NCBI GenBank assembly: GCA_037074705.1
Contig: CM073591.1
Span: forward strand, 87,214,032 to 87,278,031
Length of the DNA: 64,000 nt
DNA from: Zhengitettix transpicula
Taxonomy: Eukaryota; Arthropoda; Insecta; Orthoptera; Tetrigidae
Direction: 5' to 3'
Shown here: piece by piece, positions 37,551-49,957 of the stretch
How positions within the stretch are numbered: the stretch's first letter is position 1
Layout: every line of letters begins with the position of its first letter
The notes under the pieces: generated by a model
What the model was told of the DNA's origin: nothing
Databases searched by the model: none
What the model saw: the letters and a program-made list of their open reading frames with translations, nothing else
Translations under genes and position numbers: made by a program

Positions 37551-39657
37551 AAATCTAAATCTAGGATTATCCCCAAATAATCCTGGAGATAAGCGTTCTC
37601 GTTTTTTATTGTCCTATTTAGCTTTTAAAATTCGTCAAAAGTTTTTATTATTCCCTGCATTCTACTCTAACATTATGCTGCCATTTAGCCAAATAGTTTG
37701 GTTATTGTATTTTTAGTTAACACTGTACGATAGTCTATTTCTGTATAATCTTTAACAGTATTTACAACCTTGTTTTCTCCCTCATTTTCTTTAAGATTTA
37801 GCTCGTTAAACGTTTCAATTTTTCATGCCCCTGTCAACGATATGCGAATACTAATTTAGACTCTCTGACCAGAACTTTTTCCAATTTGTCATTGTTACTA
37901 TAGGAATTTCTAATCTCTTCGCTCTCCTCTATTAAATTACTTATTATGAAAAGTAACGGCTTCCATGAGTCTGTGATGCACAATTTTCACAGAGATTTAT
38001 TCCCTAGAAAGGTGACTAACTGACCTCCACTATCTATCTTCTTTATCCATTCAATTTACAGCTGGTGGGCAGGACGCTATCGATCTGAACGTGGGTCATA
38101 CAAGGCCGATATTTTTGTTTCGGTGTTGCAACATTGTTATCATGAAAAAAAGTTTTATTATGTGTACGTCAACCTTAGTCAAATTATATTTTTTGTTTAA
38201 AAAAGCCTATTATATATAATTATGTTAATTTAACATAAATTACAGTTAATACCTTTTAATTTAGTGATAGAAAAACTTGTGGTTTATTTTTTCGAGAAAT
38301 TCTTAGCCATAATTTTGAGACGCTGTAAATTATAATAATATTGTTTTGACGGGGCATTGGTTTGCTTAGTAAATTTAATAGTTATTAATTATTAATCATT
38401 TCCAAAATAAACCTGTAACTCAGAAAATTATGGATATTCTAATTAATACTAAATAATCCATGGGAATTAAAAATCTAATTTGAAAAGAAAATATTTAATA
38501 AAATTTAGTAATCGGTGTAGGGAATTTAATAAAATAAATAATTAAGCATATGCAAACAAATAGGAAATTATTACGTTAATCTTTATAGACCTTTGCACGC
38601 TCTGATGAACTGAGCAATACTTATTAATATTTATATTCATTTCAAGTTTAATTACACCAACGATATTCTAATCGGTTGTTCATTCACAGCCTTCCATTAA
38701 ACAGAAATAACGTTGTGACAATAAAAAATGAGATTGGCAGTCAAAATAGATGCGGCAGTTTACAGACAAAATTTCTGCAGCATCTCCAGACTAAATTATC
38801 TAAATTTTTGCCTAGCAGTATTATCTGTTAGTAGTGCGGTTTTCTGTCCTAGGTTAGCCTAGGGGATTAGGAAACGCCGTATACACACAACATTACACAT
38901 CTAGCGAATTTCTGTTTAATAAACCAACATTTATTTTCAATTGTCGACTGATTCTTTTAATTGTAGACTCTTTCCTGTGACTCTCGACTACTAGTGCAGT
39001 TCTTGTTGCTTGTCTGACTTTGCCAAAAATTTATGGAAGAAAAACTTCTTGCCTTATCCCAAAACTCTGAGAACCATTTCTCCAATTTCTAACTCCGATG
39101 GGGAGCAGCTTGATGAAATTCTCGTTATACTCATATACCTTACAACTCACTAGTGTGAATTTTCACTTATTGCTTCCTGGCCATTGGCTAGCATATCGGA
39201 ATCTATTTACCGATTTTTTTATTTCAGCAATTAAGACTCGGGTTTAATTTTCTTAGCGGTTTTCTTTTGTTGGAAAACCCGCCGTCGAGGTTCCTGTCCT
39301 TTCCAAAAAATTGTTTTTATGTCAACATACCGCGTTGCAACTGAGTTGCTTATGAGTTCCATGCATAATGTCGAGCGCACATCAACAACTAATTAGCCAT
39401 TTTCACTCAGGCATATTTCGTGGAATCCGTAAATGTTTGTGGCTTGGTATTAAGACGTCAGAAGAATCGCCGAAAATTGAGGGCCCATCCATTAATTAGT
39501 AAGACTTTTTGATGGTCAGTTTTACAAATTATTTGATAAGAAACTATGAATATAAATTTTTTATTTATTTAATGTAATTAAATTCATAAATTTGGGATAC
39601 AAAGTAATTGCTGCACCAAAAGTTGTTTTATATTCCAGTATACAGCTGTCAGTAATT

Positions 39658-39952
39658 AATTACCGACTATCAAGGACCCGTAGAATGATTGAATGCTCAT
39701 TTGGAATTTTAGTCAACAAATGGCGGATACTTCATTGAGCAATTGTTTCTGCGCTTGATTTTAGTGAATACATTATAAATGCAAGTTTCATAATGCGCAA
39801 CTGCGTTAGAAAACACGACGTGATACAGTTCAAAGATACAATTTATGGAAACAATTCCTACTGATGGAGTAAGGAACAACACTATAGGAACTTCAACTAG
39901 AGAATATTTTGCTAATTATTTGATTTCACCTTCAGGATTTGTTCCTTGCTAA
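39658..39952 (+). pseudogene. PIF/Harbinger transposase, C-terminal fragment
   Basis: Translation gives NYRLSRTRRMIECSFGILVN followed by KWRIL, the conserved C-terminal block of Harbinger (DDE_Tnp_4) transposases with the catalytic-region Glu in the RRxIE context. Further on are NASFIMRNCVRKHD and, one frame over, REYFANYLISPSGFVPC and a stop. The latter corresponds to the family's typical ending around (S/G)xVPW. An in-frame TGA after RILH and a one-base frameshift near 39865 make it inactive. The N-terminal two thirds with the first Asp residues were not found. Confidence 0.82.
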
Positions 39953-40481
39953 TACGATAACATTTCGTTAAATAACTAGTGATATGCATTGTTTGCACTT
40001 ATATTCCATTTAAAATACATACTTGGCTTTATTTATTTACTAAATCTTTAATTTTTGTATTAAAAGACATTTTGCTCAATCTGATTGCACATGAAGACTA
40101 GACCAGAGACAAAGAAATAAGACTATTTAATCGCCGTCTGTACTTGTATGATACATTCTCACAGACAACAATTGACTCGCCCACAAAATAGAACATGTTC
40201 GATGCCTCAACTATTTAGTTGCCAGTGTGCGGTCTGTCTTAAGTAACTATGTGTTGTATTTTAGCAATTAAAAAGTTTCCAGTGTGCGGGGTCTGTAATG
40301 GAACATTGACAAATTTTAGACCACGACCTGATGAAATGTAAACTTCTCATGTTACAAACAATAAAATATACTTCATTGAAACAAGTTTTGTTAGTTTTTG
40401 TGAGAAAAATCTCTACAAGGATCAATACAACTATAAACTAGAAATCGCTGAGCAGCGTGGAAAAAGCAAGAGACAAATATA

Positions 40482-40482
<1 letters not shown>

Positions 40483-40520
<38 letters not shown>
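40483..40520. repeat. (TA)n microsatellite at left edge of family B
   Basis: About 18 TA units, followed by TGTATATATATTGTAG, which leads into the family B element. Confidence 0.95.
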
Positions 40521-40523
<3 letters not shown>

Positions 40524-40530
40524 ATATATA

Positions 40531-42063
40531 TTGTAGTATATAAATAAATAAAACAATTTAAAATGAAACAGTGCCGCACATTGGTGAAGCCGAAAATGTA
40601 GTCGTCACAAATGAAAATTAAACAATTAAATACAACAGTTAGCCCACGAAAGCATCAATTTAACTACTTTAACTTTAAATGAAAGGATGTTAATAAATAA
40701 AATTTTAGTTAATTAAACAAACACATTAATTTATTATATGGAAAAAGAATTCAAGTTACAAAATAGATATTTATTGAATTTAACAATATTTATTACGTAC
40801 AAACCGAAATTTTTACTCTTTCTCTCTCAGGGTCTTTATCTGGGCCTTTAAATAAAGAAAGGTATTACTCTTTTTAAACATTGAGGAAGGTGGCAGTACC
40901 TGCGAGGGATGTTCTCTCGTAGGCAGATCCTCGGAGGAGAGATCCGAAGGGTCTACCTTTGGGGATGCCTTTTCCTCTCCGTTTTTGAACTAAGGTTTCA
41001 CACAAGCCGAGGCACCTCGGCCCGTTCTGAGAGGTGTATGTTCCGGGGTCACAGACCTTGGGCATACGATAAGAGTTGTCCGCTATTCCCATTGGAATAG
41101 TCGGCCAGCTGCCTCCTAAACTGGTCGTGGCACGGAGAAGAGAATGCTGCGACTCCACAACAAACTCCTCTCCCGCTATCGGAAGGGCGTCGGTCAATTA
41201 CCCAATGCCCGACCTATCTGATGCAGGTTTTTCTAGGGTTTATCCTGCATTTCTTTAGGCGAATGCCGGATAGAACCCTTAAAATATTTCCCGGGGGCCC
41301 TAGTTAACCTTTGGCTACCTTCCTCTACCCATCCACATCCCCCCTTTCAAGGGGAGTTGCCACCATGTAGATTAGTCTCATGTAGCCTGTCACCTAAAAA
41401 AAAAATTAAACAATTAAATCGCTGTAAAGTTTTGGCAATACACAAATATTTACATTATTCAAAAATCCGAAATCTAACTATTTTATATTTAACCAAAGGT
41501 TTACCATTAATAATTTAATTGATCTATGACTTACTGTTTTCTCTCTCTCTCTCACTCTCTGGTACCAGGACAATCAATTTTTGGCTCGTTCAGACACTCT
41601 CACACACTTTACTTTTAATATCAGGCCTTGGTTTTCACTAATTCCACACTTCACTTTAAATTTTGACAAGTATTTTGAAGACTTCTCCGCTCCACAATAA
41701 TGTACCAATGTTATCCTGGAACAATTCCTCCACGATGATTTTGGAAAGTTCTATTCTGACGAAACTGATATTACTTTCCAATATTTACGATGCAATACTT
41801 CCGTGAATGTTTTACTTTGAATTAATTCACAACTTTATTTGGTAATACATTAACATCTAGTCTCTGTTCAAGTTTTATTTGTTCCGTCCGCTGCAATGTT
41901 TCGCCGCCAACTGCTCTATACATTCCTTTCAGCGCGCTAACAGTTCTACAATGCTTTAGACCTGTTATTATTGTCCATTCTTGTGTGTGATTTGTGTCTG
42001 TTTGCCGGTAACAATTGAAGTCCACAATGTTTTTAATTATTAATTGCCTTTTAATTACTACAA
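40531..42063. mobile_element. Family B element, copy 1, interrupted by family A
   Basis: Starts TTGTAGTATA after a (TA)n tract and ends ACTACAA before another, giving inverted TTGTA ends. Without the family A insertion (about 40890-41405) it is about 1,020 bp, matching the 1,002 bp copy at 60897. Shared blocks in the same order are AAATGAAAGGATGTTAA (40678; 60991), CTCAGGGTC with TGGGCC and TTTAAA (40826; 61133), GGTACCAGG (41561; 61334), and TTAATTATTAATT plus CAATTGCCTTT or AATTGCCTTTT at the right end. There is no coding capacity. Best described as a non-autonomous element or MITE-like unit of unknown class. Confidence 0.65.
40890..41405 (+). mobile_element. Family A retroposon nested in family B
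   Basis: Nearly complete copy from the 5' hairpin (CCTGCGAGGG / TCTCTCGTAGG, 40899-40922) to poly(A). It has an internal deletion of about 20 bp near 41350, where CCCTTTCAA runs straight into GGGGAGTTGCC. The exact left edge is uncertain: TTTAAACATTG at 40874 and TTAAACAATT at 41406 could be a degraded duplication. Comparison with family B copy 2 confirms that it is an insertion. Confidence 0.85.
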
Positions 42064-42075
42064 TATATATATAGT
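42063..42075. repeat. Short (TA)n at right edge of family B copy 1
   Basis: ACTACAA then about six TA units then GTGACGGTTTTACGT. The flank TAGTGACGGTTTTACGT recurs as TAGTGACAGTTTTACGT at 62168-62184, downstream of family B copy 2. Shared sequence therefore extends past the TA tract. Confidence 0.8.
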
Positions 42076-45000
42076 GACGGTTTTACGTCATAATTACTAA
42101 CTACAACGCACTCGGGTTCAGGACCATCTCAGAGCATGAGAAAGGGGAGTGACGTCACTTGTTCCAGTGTTGTAAGTTTAAGAATTAATTTAAGGTTGAA
42201 ACGATAGGAAAAACTGAAGTAATAACCACGGCAGCTTGAGTTTATTTCTGTGGTCTTGGACAACAAATGTGTATTACAATGAACCTTACACTTAACCATC
42301 ACTAGACAGCTCTTAGGTACTTAGGCCGACTTTTCCTTGAAGAGAAGTATTACAATATTCGAACACAGATTTTGGAATTTATCAGTCTTTGAATTGAAAT
42401 ACTATTTTTAGACCAGTTGGGAGGGAAGAGAAAATGGCTGGTCGGACGTTACCCTGGGTCAGTTTAGTTGCTGCTTTCTGATGATCGACACAGTTTCACA
42501 GTATTATAACCGTCGCTATAGAAAGTATCCAATCTGCGCGAAGTAAGAACTCGGGGCGAGCATAGCATACTACTTATTAAAACAAAATCCTCTTACTTTA
42601 CCTAGCCCAGTTAAACAAAAGGTTAAATGATATTAATGAATGTTACGTGTTGTGTAACTAAGCATACATAAACACATTGAAAACAATTTCCTGTTATTGA
42701 CTGTTAAGGTTTTCGGGACCTCTTATTGATATGAGAGGAAGTGTGTGGGGAGACCAAATCACTGAAAAACGACTGTAAATGTTAATGTAGTATACTTCTT
42801 GTACGATGCTTCTAATTTGGAACAGAGAATAGGTAATAACCCATGCATCTTTAATCAGCAAGTCAACAATAGTCCTGAAATAGTCAATCAGCATAATGGA
42901 AATTGAGAGGCAAGCTCCGTTCATAATCCGTGACATGCACGAACCAACGGATTCCATGGACAGCGAGTAGGTTGTTTGTCCTCTGCACATCTGGAAACGA
43001 CTGATCTCTCCAAATTACCACGAAGTAAGTTACGTATGCTGACCTATATTAATATTTATAGTAATACTGATGACTAAATAAGTCTTCTCTAAGCCTGATC
43101 TTTTATTACCTCGGGGATTGATCTCCATTTCTCTTATTGTCAAATTCCTGGTCATGACTCGAAAAATTCCAGTAGTACGCATTACTAGCCATTTTAACAA
43201 GTCTTGATTTTAGGCCTAGCATTTATACATCTACAAATTATTGACTATTTCCATTGTGGTATGTTCAAGTGCCTCCTTTATAATTCCAAGCTAGCCTTAA
43301 AAACAGATGCAAAGTTCATACCATCGTGAATCGTGTAGACATTTCAAAATAATGGTTAGCTTTTAAGAAAACGGTTATGCCAACCCACCGGGAAACCCAG
43401 GGTTCGTAAAAAACAATTCTATTGTCTACACCAAGTGAGTAAAGGGGATGACGTTTCCCAGGTCGGGGAAAGAATTGTAAAAAAGCTTCTGCTTGGACAT
43501 GTTGACAAAGGTTTTGCTTCCAAGTATACTAAAACAGTGTAGAAACAGGGTCAGAAGTGGATGGCCCATAGAAAGAGAGACAGCGACAAGGAAAACTACA
43601 AGATTGGATGAAAAGGGAGCATCGAAAGCCACATTCAGTTTTCTTGAAGGCACCAATCACCCGGAAATATTTTAGTATAATGTGAAAGGTTGTGAAGGGA
43701 AACACTGCAATAATTCATTCCTTAGAAAACTTATGAAATGTAATTAAATTGAAATTTAGTTGTTTAATATATCGATTTTTCTTAAAAACGCTAAGATAAA
43801 ATTGTTTTTTAATTACAAATCTGTGGCTAGCACTTTGCATAGGTTAATTAAATTTGTGAGAAAGTTTGAATTGCAATTTAAAATAATTTGTTATAAATAC
43901 ACATTTTTATGAAATTTAACAACACATTTTAATATAAATACCACCTCGCTATCGTTCTACGACTAATTAACAAATTTTGCTCTTCTTTTGTCAAATCTTC
44001 TTCAGCCTGAATAAGGTCGGCCCATTACTGGATGTTTAGCTCCAGTGCTTCTGATATCTGGCACTGACGTTTCTAAGGGGGTTCGTAATTAGCCTGTTTA
44101 CATTCAGTGCATTTCAGTCCCGTTAGTTCGTTGTCTATCAGATGCAGTATTTATTTCATATTTAAATTAATATTTTACATTTATTAAGTTTCTAATACCA
44201 CAAACTATTTTTATAGCTGCGAAATTTAAGAGTTTTCAATTTTTTAAATTAAATTTCAGCTAGTACTTAGTGTGGACCACTGTTCTAATTTTATACTAGA
44301 GACAATATAATTATAGTCCACCATAACGAAAGATTGGATAATAAAAAAATATAAATTTTAACAATCTTTGTTCAGTGTTCCGTGAGGAACATAAATAAAG
44401 GTAAATGCATGCTTATTATCAAATAAACTTTATATGGAAGCATTTGTAAAAAATTCTCAACTAATATATTTCAATAGGAACTGAAAATTCAAATACCTAA
44501 AATCACGAATTCAATCAAAAGACTGCTTCTGATCATGTACCGGATAAGTGTGTGTCGTTTCATTTGGATATACTTATAGATAGGCAACCATATATATTTT
44601 AAGTAAGTTACAATTATTGAAGCGAAGGGATTGGTAATGTTACTCATAAAGTGATATTATTAATATTACTAATATAATTGCATAAAGAAACCGACAGTAT
44701 TAAGGATACAAATTATAGCAGAAACTTGATGTCAGTCACAAAAAATGTACGTATTAGGCCTACATAGTGTTAAATAATAGACAAAACGGGTACTACGGAA
44801 ATACAAACACGAATAATAACTAAAGTCGTGAATTTATTCAATATTTCTCTCCATAAACAGACGGGAATAGGGCAGAAGAAACACAATAGCATAAATTATG
44901 AAATGTAAACAGTTTGTGTTAAAGCTCACTAATTAGATAAGGAAATACCCACAAAAGAAACTGGCAAAATAGATGTTAAGTTAAATACCACACAACGTCT

Positions 45001-46076
45001 CCACAATGTTTCTTGCTTTCGTCATGTGAGTCAAAACACGCAATAGCCGTAAGAACGACACACCTCAAAAACCAGTAATTCTAAAACGAAGTTAAAACGC
45101 ATAGCAAAGTAATTGCAAAGGGAGGTTAGTGACACGATAAAGGGATCATCCCCATTGCTGAGTTAGTCACATTAATTGCAGTGATGTTAGATGAAATAAG
45201 AAGCACTTATGACATCATTCTTGTAAAGTTATTATTGAATGAGGTTTTATTTATGGTGTAGATTATCAGTCCATCTGATTGATAACCCTGATTTACTTTT
45301 AATAACAAACAAATAAATCAAATGACAATATAATTCCTAACTTTTGCAAAACTAAGTTTAGAACATAGAGGTTTTTCCTCTCAGGGTAGATTTGGCAAAA
45401 CGTAAGTGGCAATATAAACGAATTTCTAATTCAACGTTTATGTAGTTAGAGGTTATCTGTTTGCTGATATGGTTTCTGGATGTCGTTAGTAAATCTGCTC
45501 CTCCGTTTACCGCTCTCTGTTCTCCTATTCTATCGTTGTCTTCAGTATTTTTCACTTCGAATTTCACTGCTCTCACTAAATTTCACTTTTACTCTTACGG
45601 TTTCTCTTTACAACACAACTTAACTTTTCCAAACACACGTAGCACTATTACTCTCGTTCCGTCGTATTCCTTCCACATAAAATTATGTAAATTTCTCGTT
45701 TCAAATTTTAATTATATTTACTCTACAACTCATAACTCATATATCTCTTCCGCTCACAAAACTGTCCCAACTATTTTTGCTTCCCAAGGAGGTGCACAGA
45801 CAACTTTACATCTAAAATTTTAATTTTGTCCGCTCACGAAGGACACTGAACAGCTACTGTCCTTAATCTGTAAAACAGATGTTTCCAAAGTCATAAATTT
45901 TCTCAACAAAAGATCGGCCTCTGTCAACCCGACCCCTGCAAACCTTAGCGCTCTTCTCGTTCCGTAAATTCTTACCAATTTTACTTAATTTAGTATTGTT
46001 TGCGGCCATAAAAATATTGCCTCATTACATTCTGGAATTGTACCTGATGTCAACATGTGAAATATTAGCTGTTTTC
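42075..46076. other. Unassigned AT-rich intronic sequence
   Basis: No gene or named repeat recognised. A pyrimidine-biased stretch on the + strand at about 45480-45830 keeps a 120-codon frame open (45461-45823), but the frame is Ser/Thr/Phe-rich and low in complexity and is not called. Confidence 0.4.
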
Positions 46077-46340
46077 CTAAGTAATGCAACTACAGATTGT
46101 TTTACAACAACAAGTTTGATATGTACATATGTTCTTTGTTCTCTTAGTTTGCCCAATGTAGCAGGAATTACAATCAGGCGAAGAGATTATGTTAACTACA
46201 CAATATTTTGTATACATGCCAAGTGGGTCCTTGTGGTTTTTTATCAACAAGGAAGTTGTGTATCTACACCTGTTAATGATATAGATTTCATATTCTTCAA
46301 AAAATTGTGAGCACTTATCGAAACGTTCATTTGATGGCAA
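46077..46340 (-). pseudogene. Penelope-like retroelement, GIY-YIG endonuclease fragment
   Basis: The - strand frame contains YEIYIINRCRYTTS, LLIKNHKDPLG, then CVVNIISSPDCNSCYIGQTK. The last part is the characteristic start of the GIY-YIG nuclease of Penelope-like elements: a hydrophobic strand, spaced Cys residues, then CYIGQTKR at residues 60-67 (46140-46163). It also matches the Lys-Asp-containing linker that precedes it. The Arg and His that normally follow are not visible and the frame decays after TKR. No reverse transcriptase part was found upstream on this strand. A non-Penelope GIY-YIG source is possible but less likely. Confidence 0.6.
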
Positions 46341-47118
46341 AATGTAAAGGTTTTAGTTGTTGACACCACAAAATATTACACAATTCTATCAGAAATGATT
46401 CGCCTCCGGCGATTCGCTCGATAAACAAGACCGGTTGCCTATCTCAAAGTTCATCCAGGAGCGCAATAGTAAGCAGTAGAATACCCAAAAATAAACGGCG
46501 CAAACATGATTTATTTTTAAGATATTTTTCTCCACTCCACCCTCTTTTTGTCTGTTAATAATACTTATCACATATGACCTAATTTCAACGAAAAACGTAA
46601 ATTAATTAAAAATCAAGATTGGTTTACTGTAAATTGTTTCCGAATACGGATTATCTTTGTTCATACATAGATGTTGCATTGGCAGCTGGTTTAAAAATTA
46701 ATGGATGTTATACACGATGCATATTTTTGACTTCATTATGAATTAATTTTTATCATGGAATGTTATAAAAATAAATGAAACAATTTGATAGACCGTATTC
46801 AAATACTGTACTTTATCGATAGGTCTTTTCTAATCAACATAATAATTAAAGGATCAATCACCTACCTTTGAGACAGACTAACATCATTACGTTAATTAAA
46901 TTTATCCAACAAATATCACATTTTTTACAATACGGTTTTCTCCACGTACGTATTTGGGTTTCGTTGTTTGTTGTTGGTAATCGTGTTGAGTGAAATAATT
47001 TGTGAGATATTACATGTTCTATAATAGATAGTAATATGAAAGGACAAAATATTATTTATCTCGCATTGAAATAAAGAACTACTAGAATTATCGTCAGGGA
47101 CAAGCACGATAAAGTACT

Positions 47119-47617
47119 AGGCTGTGAGAGCTGTTCTCTCCCAGGCAAAACCTTATTGGAGAGACATAGAGGGACTACCTTTCGGCATGCCTTTTCCTCT
47201 CTCAGTTTTTGAACTAAGATTCCTACAAGCCGACGCACCTCAGCCTGTTTTGAGAACTTGGGTATACAGTAAGAGTTGTCCGCCGTTGCCATTGGAACAG
47301 TCGGCCAGCTGCCTCCTAAACTGGTAGAGGAACGAAGAATGAAACGCTGCGTTCCCATAGCAAAACTCCTATCCTGCCATCGGAAGAGCGTGGGTTAAGT
47401 ACCCAATGCCCGACCTACCTGATGCAGGTTTTCTGGTCCTGCATTACTTTTAGGCGAATGACGGGTAGGATCCTTAAACTGTAGCTCTGTGGTCCTAGGT
47501 AATCCTTGGCTACCTTCCTCTACCCTTCCGCATCCCCTGTTTCAAATCCCTTCCTATGCTATTAAAGGGAAGTAGTCGCTATGTTGATTATTCTCATGTA
47601 GCCTGTTACTCTAAAAA
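47119..47617 (+). mobile_element. Family A retroposon, near full-length copy
   Basis: From a diverged hairpin (CTGTGAGAG / CTCTCCCAGG, 47122-47145) to CATGTAGCCTGTTACTC and A7. Compared with other copies it lacks about 20 bp around the GAGGTGTATGTTCCGGGGTC block (TTTTGAGAACTTGGG at 47249), and there is a short deletion after GCAGGTTTTCT. No clear target-site duplication. Confidence 0.88.
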
Positions 47618-49957
47618 AATGGTCTGGTAACCTTGTGTTAACGTTTTAGACACTTGGAAATTAATTACGGCGAAGGAAGACAAGACGAAGTACTGGTACC
47701 GCACCAACGGGCTAGTACCAAACTTTTTCAGTAATACGTTTATATATGTATGTATTTTCTGGAGCTCTGTTGTGACTCGTACTCAGATTTTTACCGTCCA
47801 AAACTTTGGATTTTTTTGTATTCTAGACAATTGAAATTACGAGACCATATTAAACGACTTATTTGTGCTTTAAATTTAACAATTAATTTATATGCTTCTT
47901 CCTTATTGCTTCAAATGTGAAATAACATTTTTGGTAAATGACAAAATTTTTCCTTCATACTTTTCCGATACAATTAACATCTCACATTAGACGTTAGTAA
48001 AATATTTATCGATCTGTTGAAAACTTTGACAGTGTTATTCACCATTCTTTATGCCAAACCAACGTCCATCTTTGTACTTTAGTATTTAAGTCTCAAAAAC
48101 AGAACTGAGCAAAGAATTGCACTCGCATCTGGTAGATGCAATCGTTTAGAAAGCGGAGATGTAATGCTAAACATTTAGACAATTACTAAGAGCTCGCCTA
48201 GCTTACTGCATCCCTTTAGATCTCAGAAACCTTTTGAAAGGCATCCGAGCATTTACGCAGCCGTCTGAATCAATGTTGCGATATGAATGGGCTCCATTAT
48301 GAGACCTCCGAGGCTACATTATTCCCGAAAGCCATCCAGTCAAATTTACTGCGTAGTCCACTGTGCTATCTTTCGTGAATATTAAGGAGTTGGAATGACG
48401 TTCACTCAAAATGTCTTTACGAATCGAAAAGGTTATTAATTGATTTATTCTAGCCAAAAAGTGATGTGAAATTTCATATTTAAAAAATCTTTAATAATTA
48501 AAAGTTTGAAATTTAAATCTGTTATGTAAAAGAAATTCAGTCTTATATACGTTTTGAAAAAAAATCAGTGTTGATTAATTGAAATTAAAATACAAAACGT
48601 TCGTGTTAAATGTATAATAATTAGATAATTAAGTATCCAGATAACATCCAAAAATTAGTGTTGAATATATTGATCAAAACAACTTGATTTTCAAAAATGT
48701 TCATGAAATAATTATTATAGTTTTCTCGAATTTTGCCTGATTGGAGGAAATATTTTGATTAGTAAAAATGTAGTATTCTGTTAGAATAGCTATTTGGCCA
48801 GTTTATATTCCAAAATAAAAATATGTCTCTGAAACTATAACTTGAATAATTTCGTCAATATGGAAATCATTCATAATTTTATAATCCTTGTACTTGAAGT
48901 AATGCTTCACCCATTTTTTCTCTTTTTCTTTTCCCGTTATTCTACGCTTCATCATAATCAAATGCTCTCAACTAGTACAATAAATATTTTAAAGAACTTA
49001 ACAAGATTCGAATACAATTTAACATATTGTTTTGCATTTATCAGTGTATCCTTGAGTATTTTTGAATCAGAGAAATGACTCGTAACGTGTGTATCAAAAG
49101 TTTGTTGAAATTGTACTTACCATTTCGGAATAAATCATGGTTTAAGATAATGTCAAAAGATCACCCAACAATAATTTTAAAAATGTCTCGATTAAGAATC
49201 GAAGATGCAGTTGATTATACCGCGTGCCAAAAAAGTCACTTAACTGTCAAATAAATATCTCTAGAAATAGTACCGGATGCATAAGAAATCAAAATACTTG
49301 ATCGATATTTTTCAATAAGCTATTCAATGCTTCCTTGGCCAGTGAGGGTCATTTCACAAACATTACGATGTTAAAATAATTATGTCATAAGAGGTTCAAA
49401 TTGGCCATCTTCCCGTGCTAACTGAAAATTCACTTGTTGCGAAACATTTTGCAATATATCTGATGTTATTGAGTTCGAAAGTTCGTGTTTTCTCTGTTTC
49501 AGTTCTTTGTTCGCTTCCAAGAATTCGAAGTTGACCCCCTAACTAACAACGCCCTAGTGTTAGAAGAGAGGGGTAACTTCTGGTAACTTTGGATACAGTT
49601 TTTAAAAACTTCGAATGCGTCTACTTTTATTCTTCTCATCTGTTGTCGATTTCTGGAAATATTCACATTTTTCAACGTTTTTATACGCTTTTTGATTTTG
49701 GCGTATAAAAAGCCTCCTACCACGAATCGAAAAAATGTTTCAAATATACATAACTTATTTTTATGGAGAATTATAATCTCGGGATGGAGAGGGAAGTCAA
49801 GTTTGATTTCATTGAATAGCTTTGTGCAAAATCTTTAACACGTTTTTTGTTTTTCCGTTCCGATGTGTATTTCTCGACATATTTGACCGTTCATGGACTT
49901 TTCCCTCACCTGATATATTAACTTTTGTTGAACACTGTACCCTTGTCTTTATGAAAT

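Noticed and set aside
40329..40365. CTGATGA followed by ACAAAC as a hammerhead
   Set aside because: Stem II would be only about 3 bp and GAAAC is not conserved; too weak to list.
45461..45823. 120-codon open frame
   Set aside because: The pyrimidine-rich strand keeps the frame open; the product is low-complexity Ser/Thr/Phe without a domain.
46318..46330. TCGAAACGTTCA as another hammerhead end
   Set aside because: No CUGANGA box or stem precedes it, and it overlaps the GIY-YIG coding remnant on the other strand.
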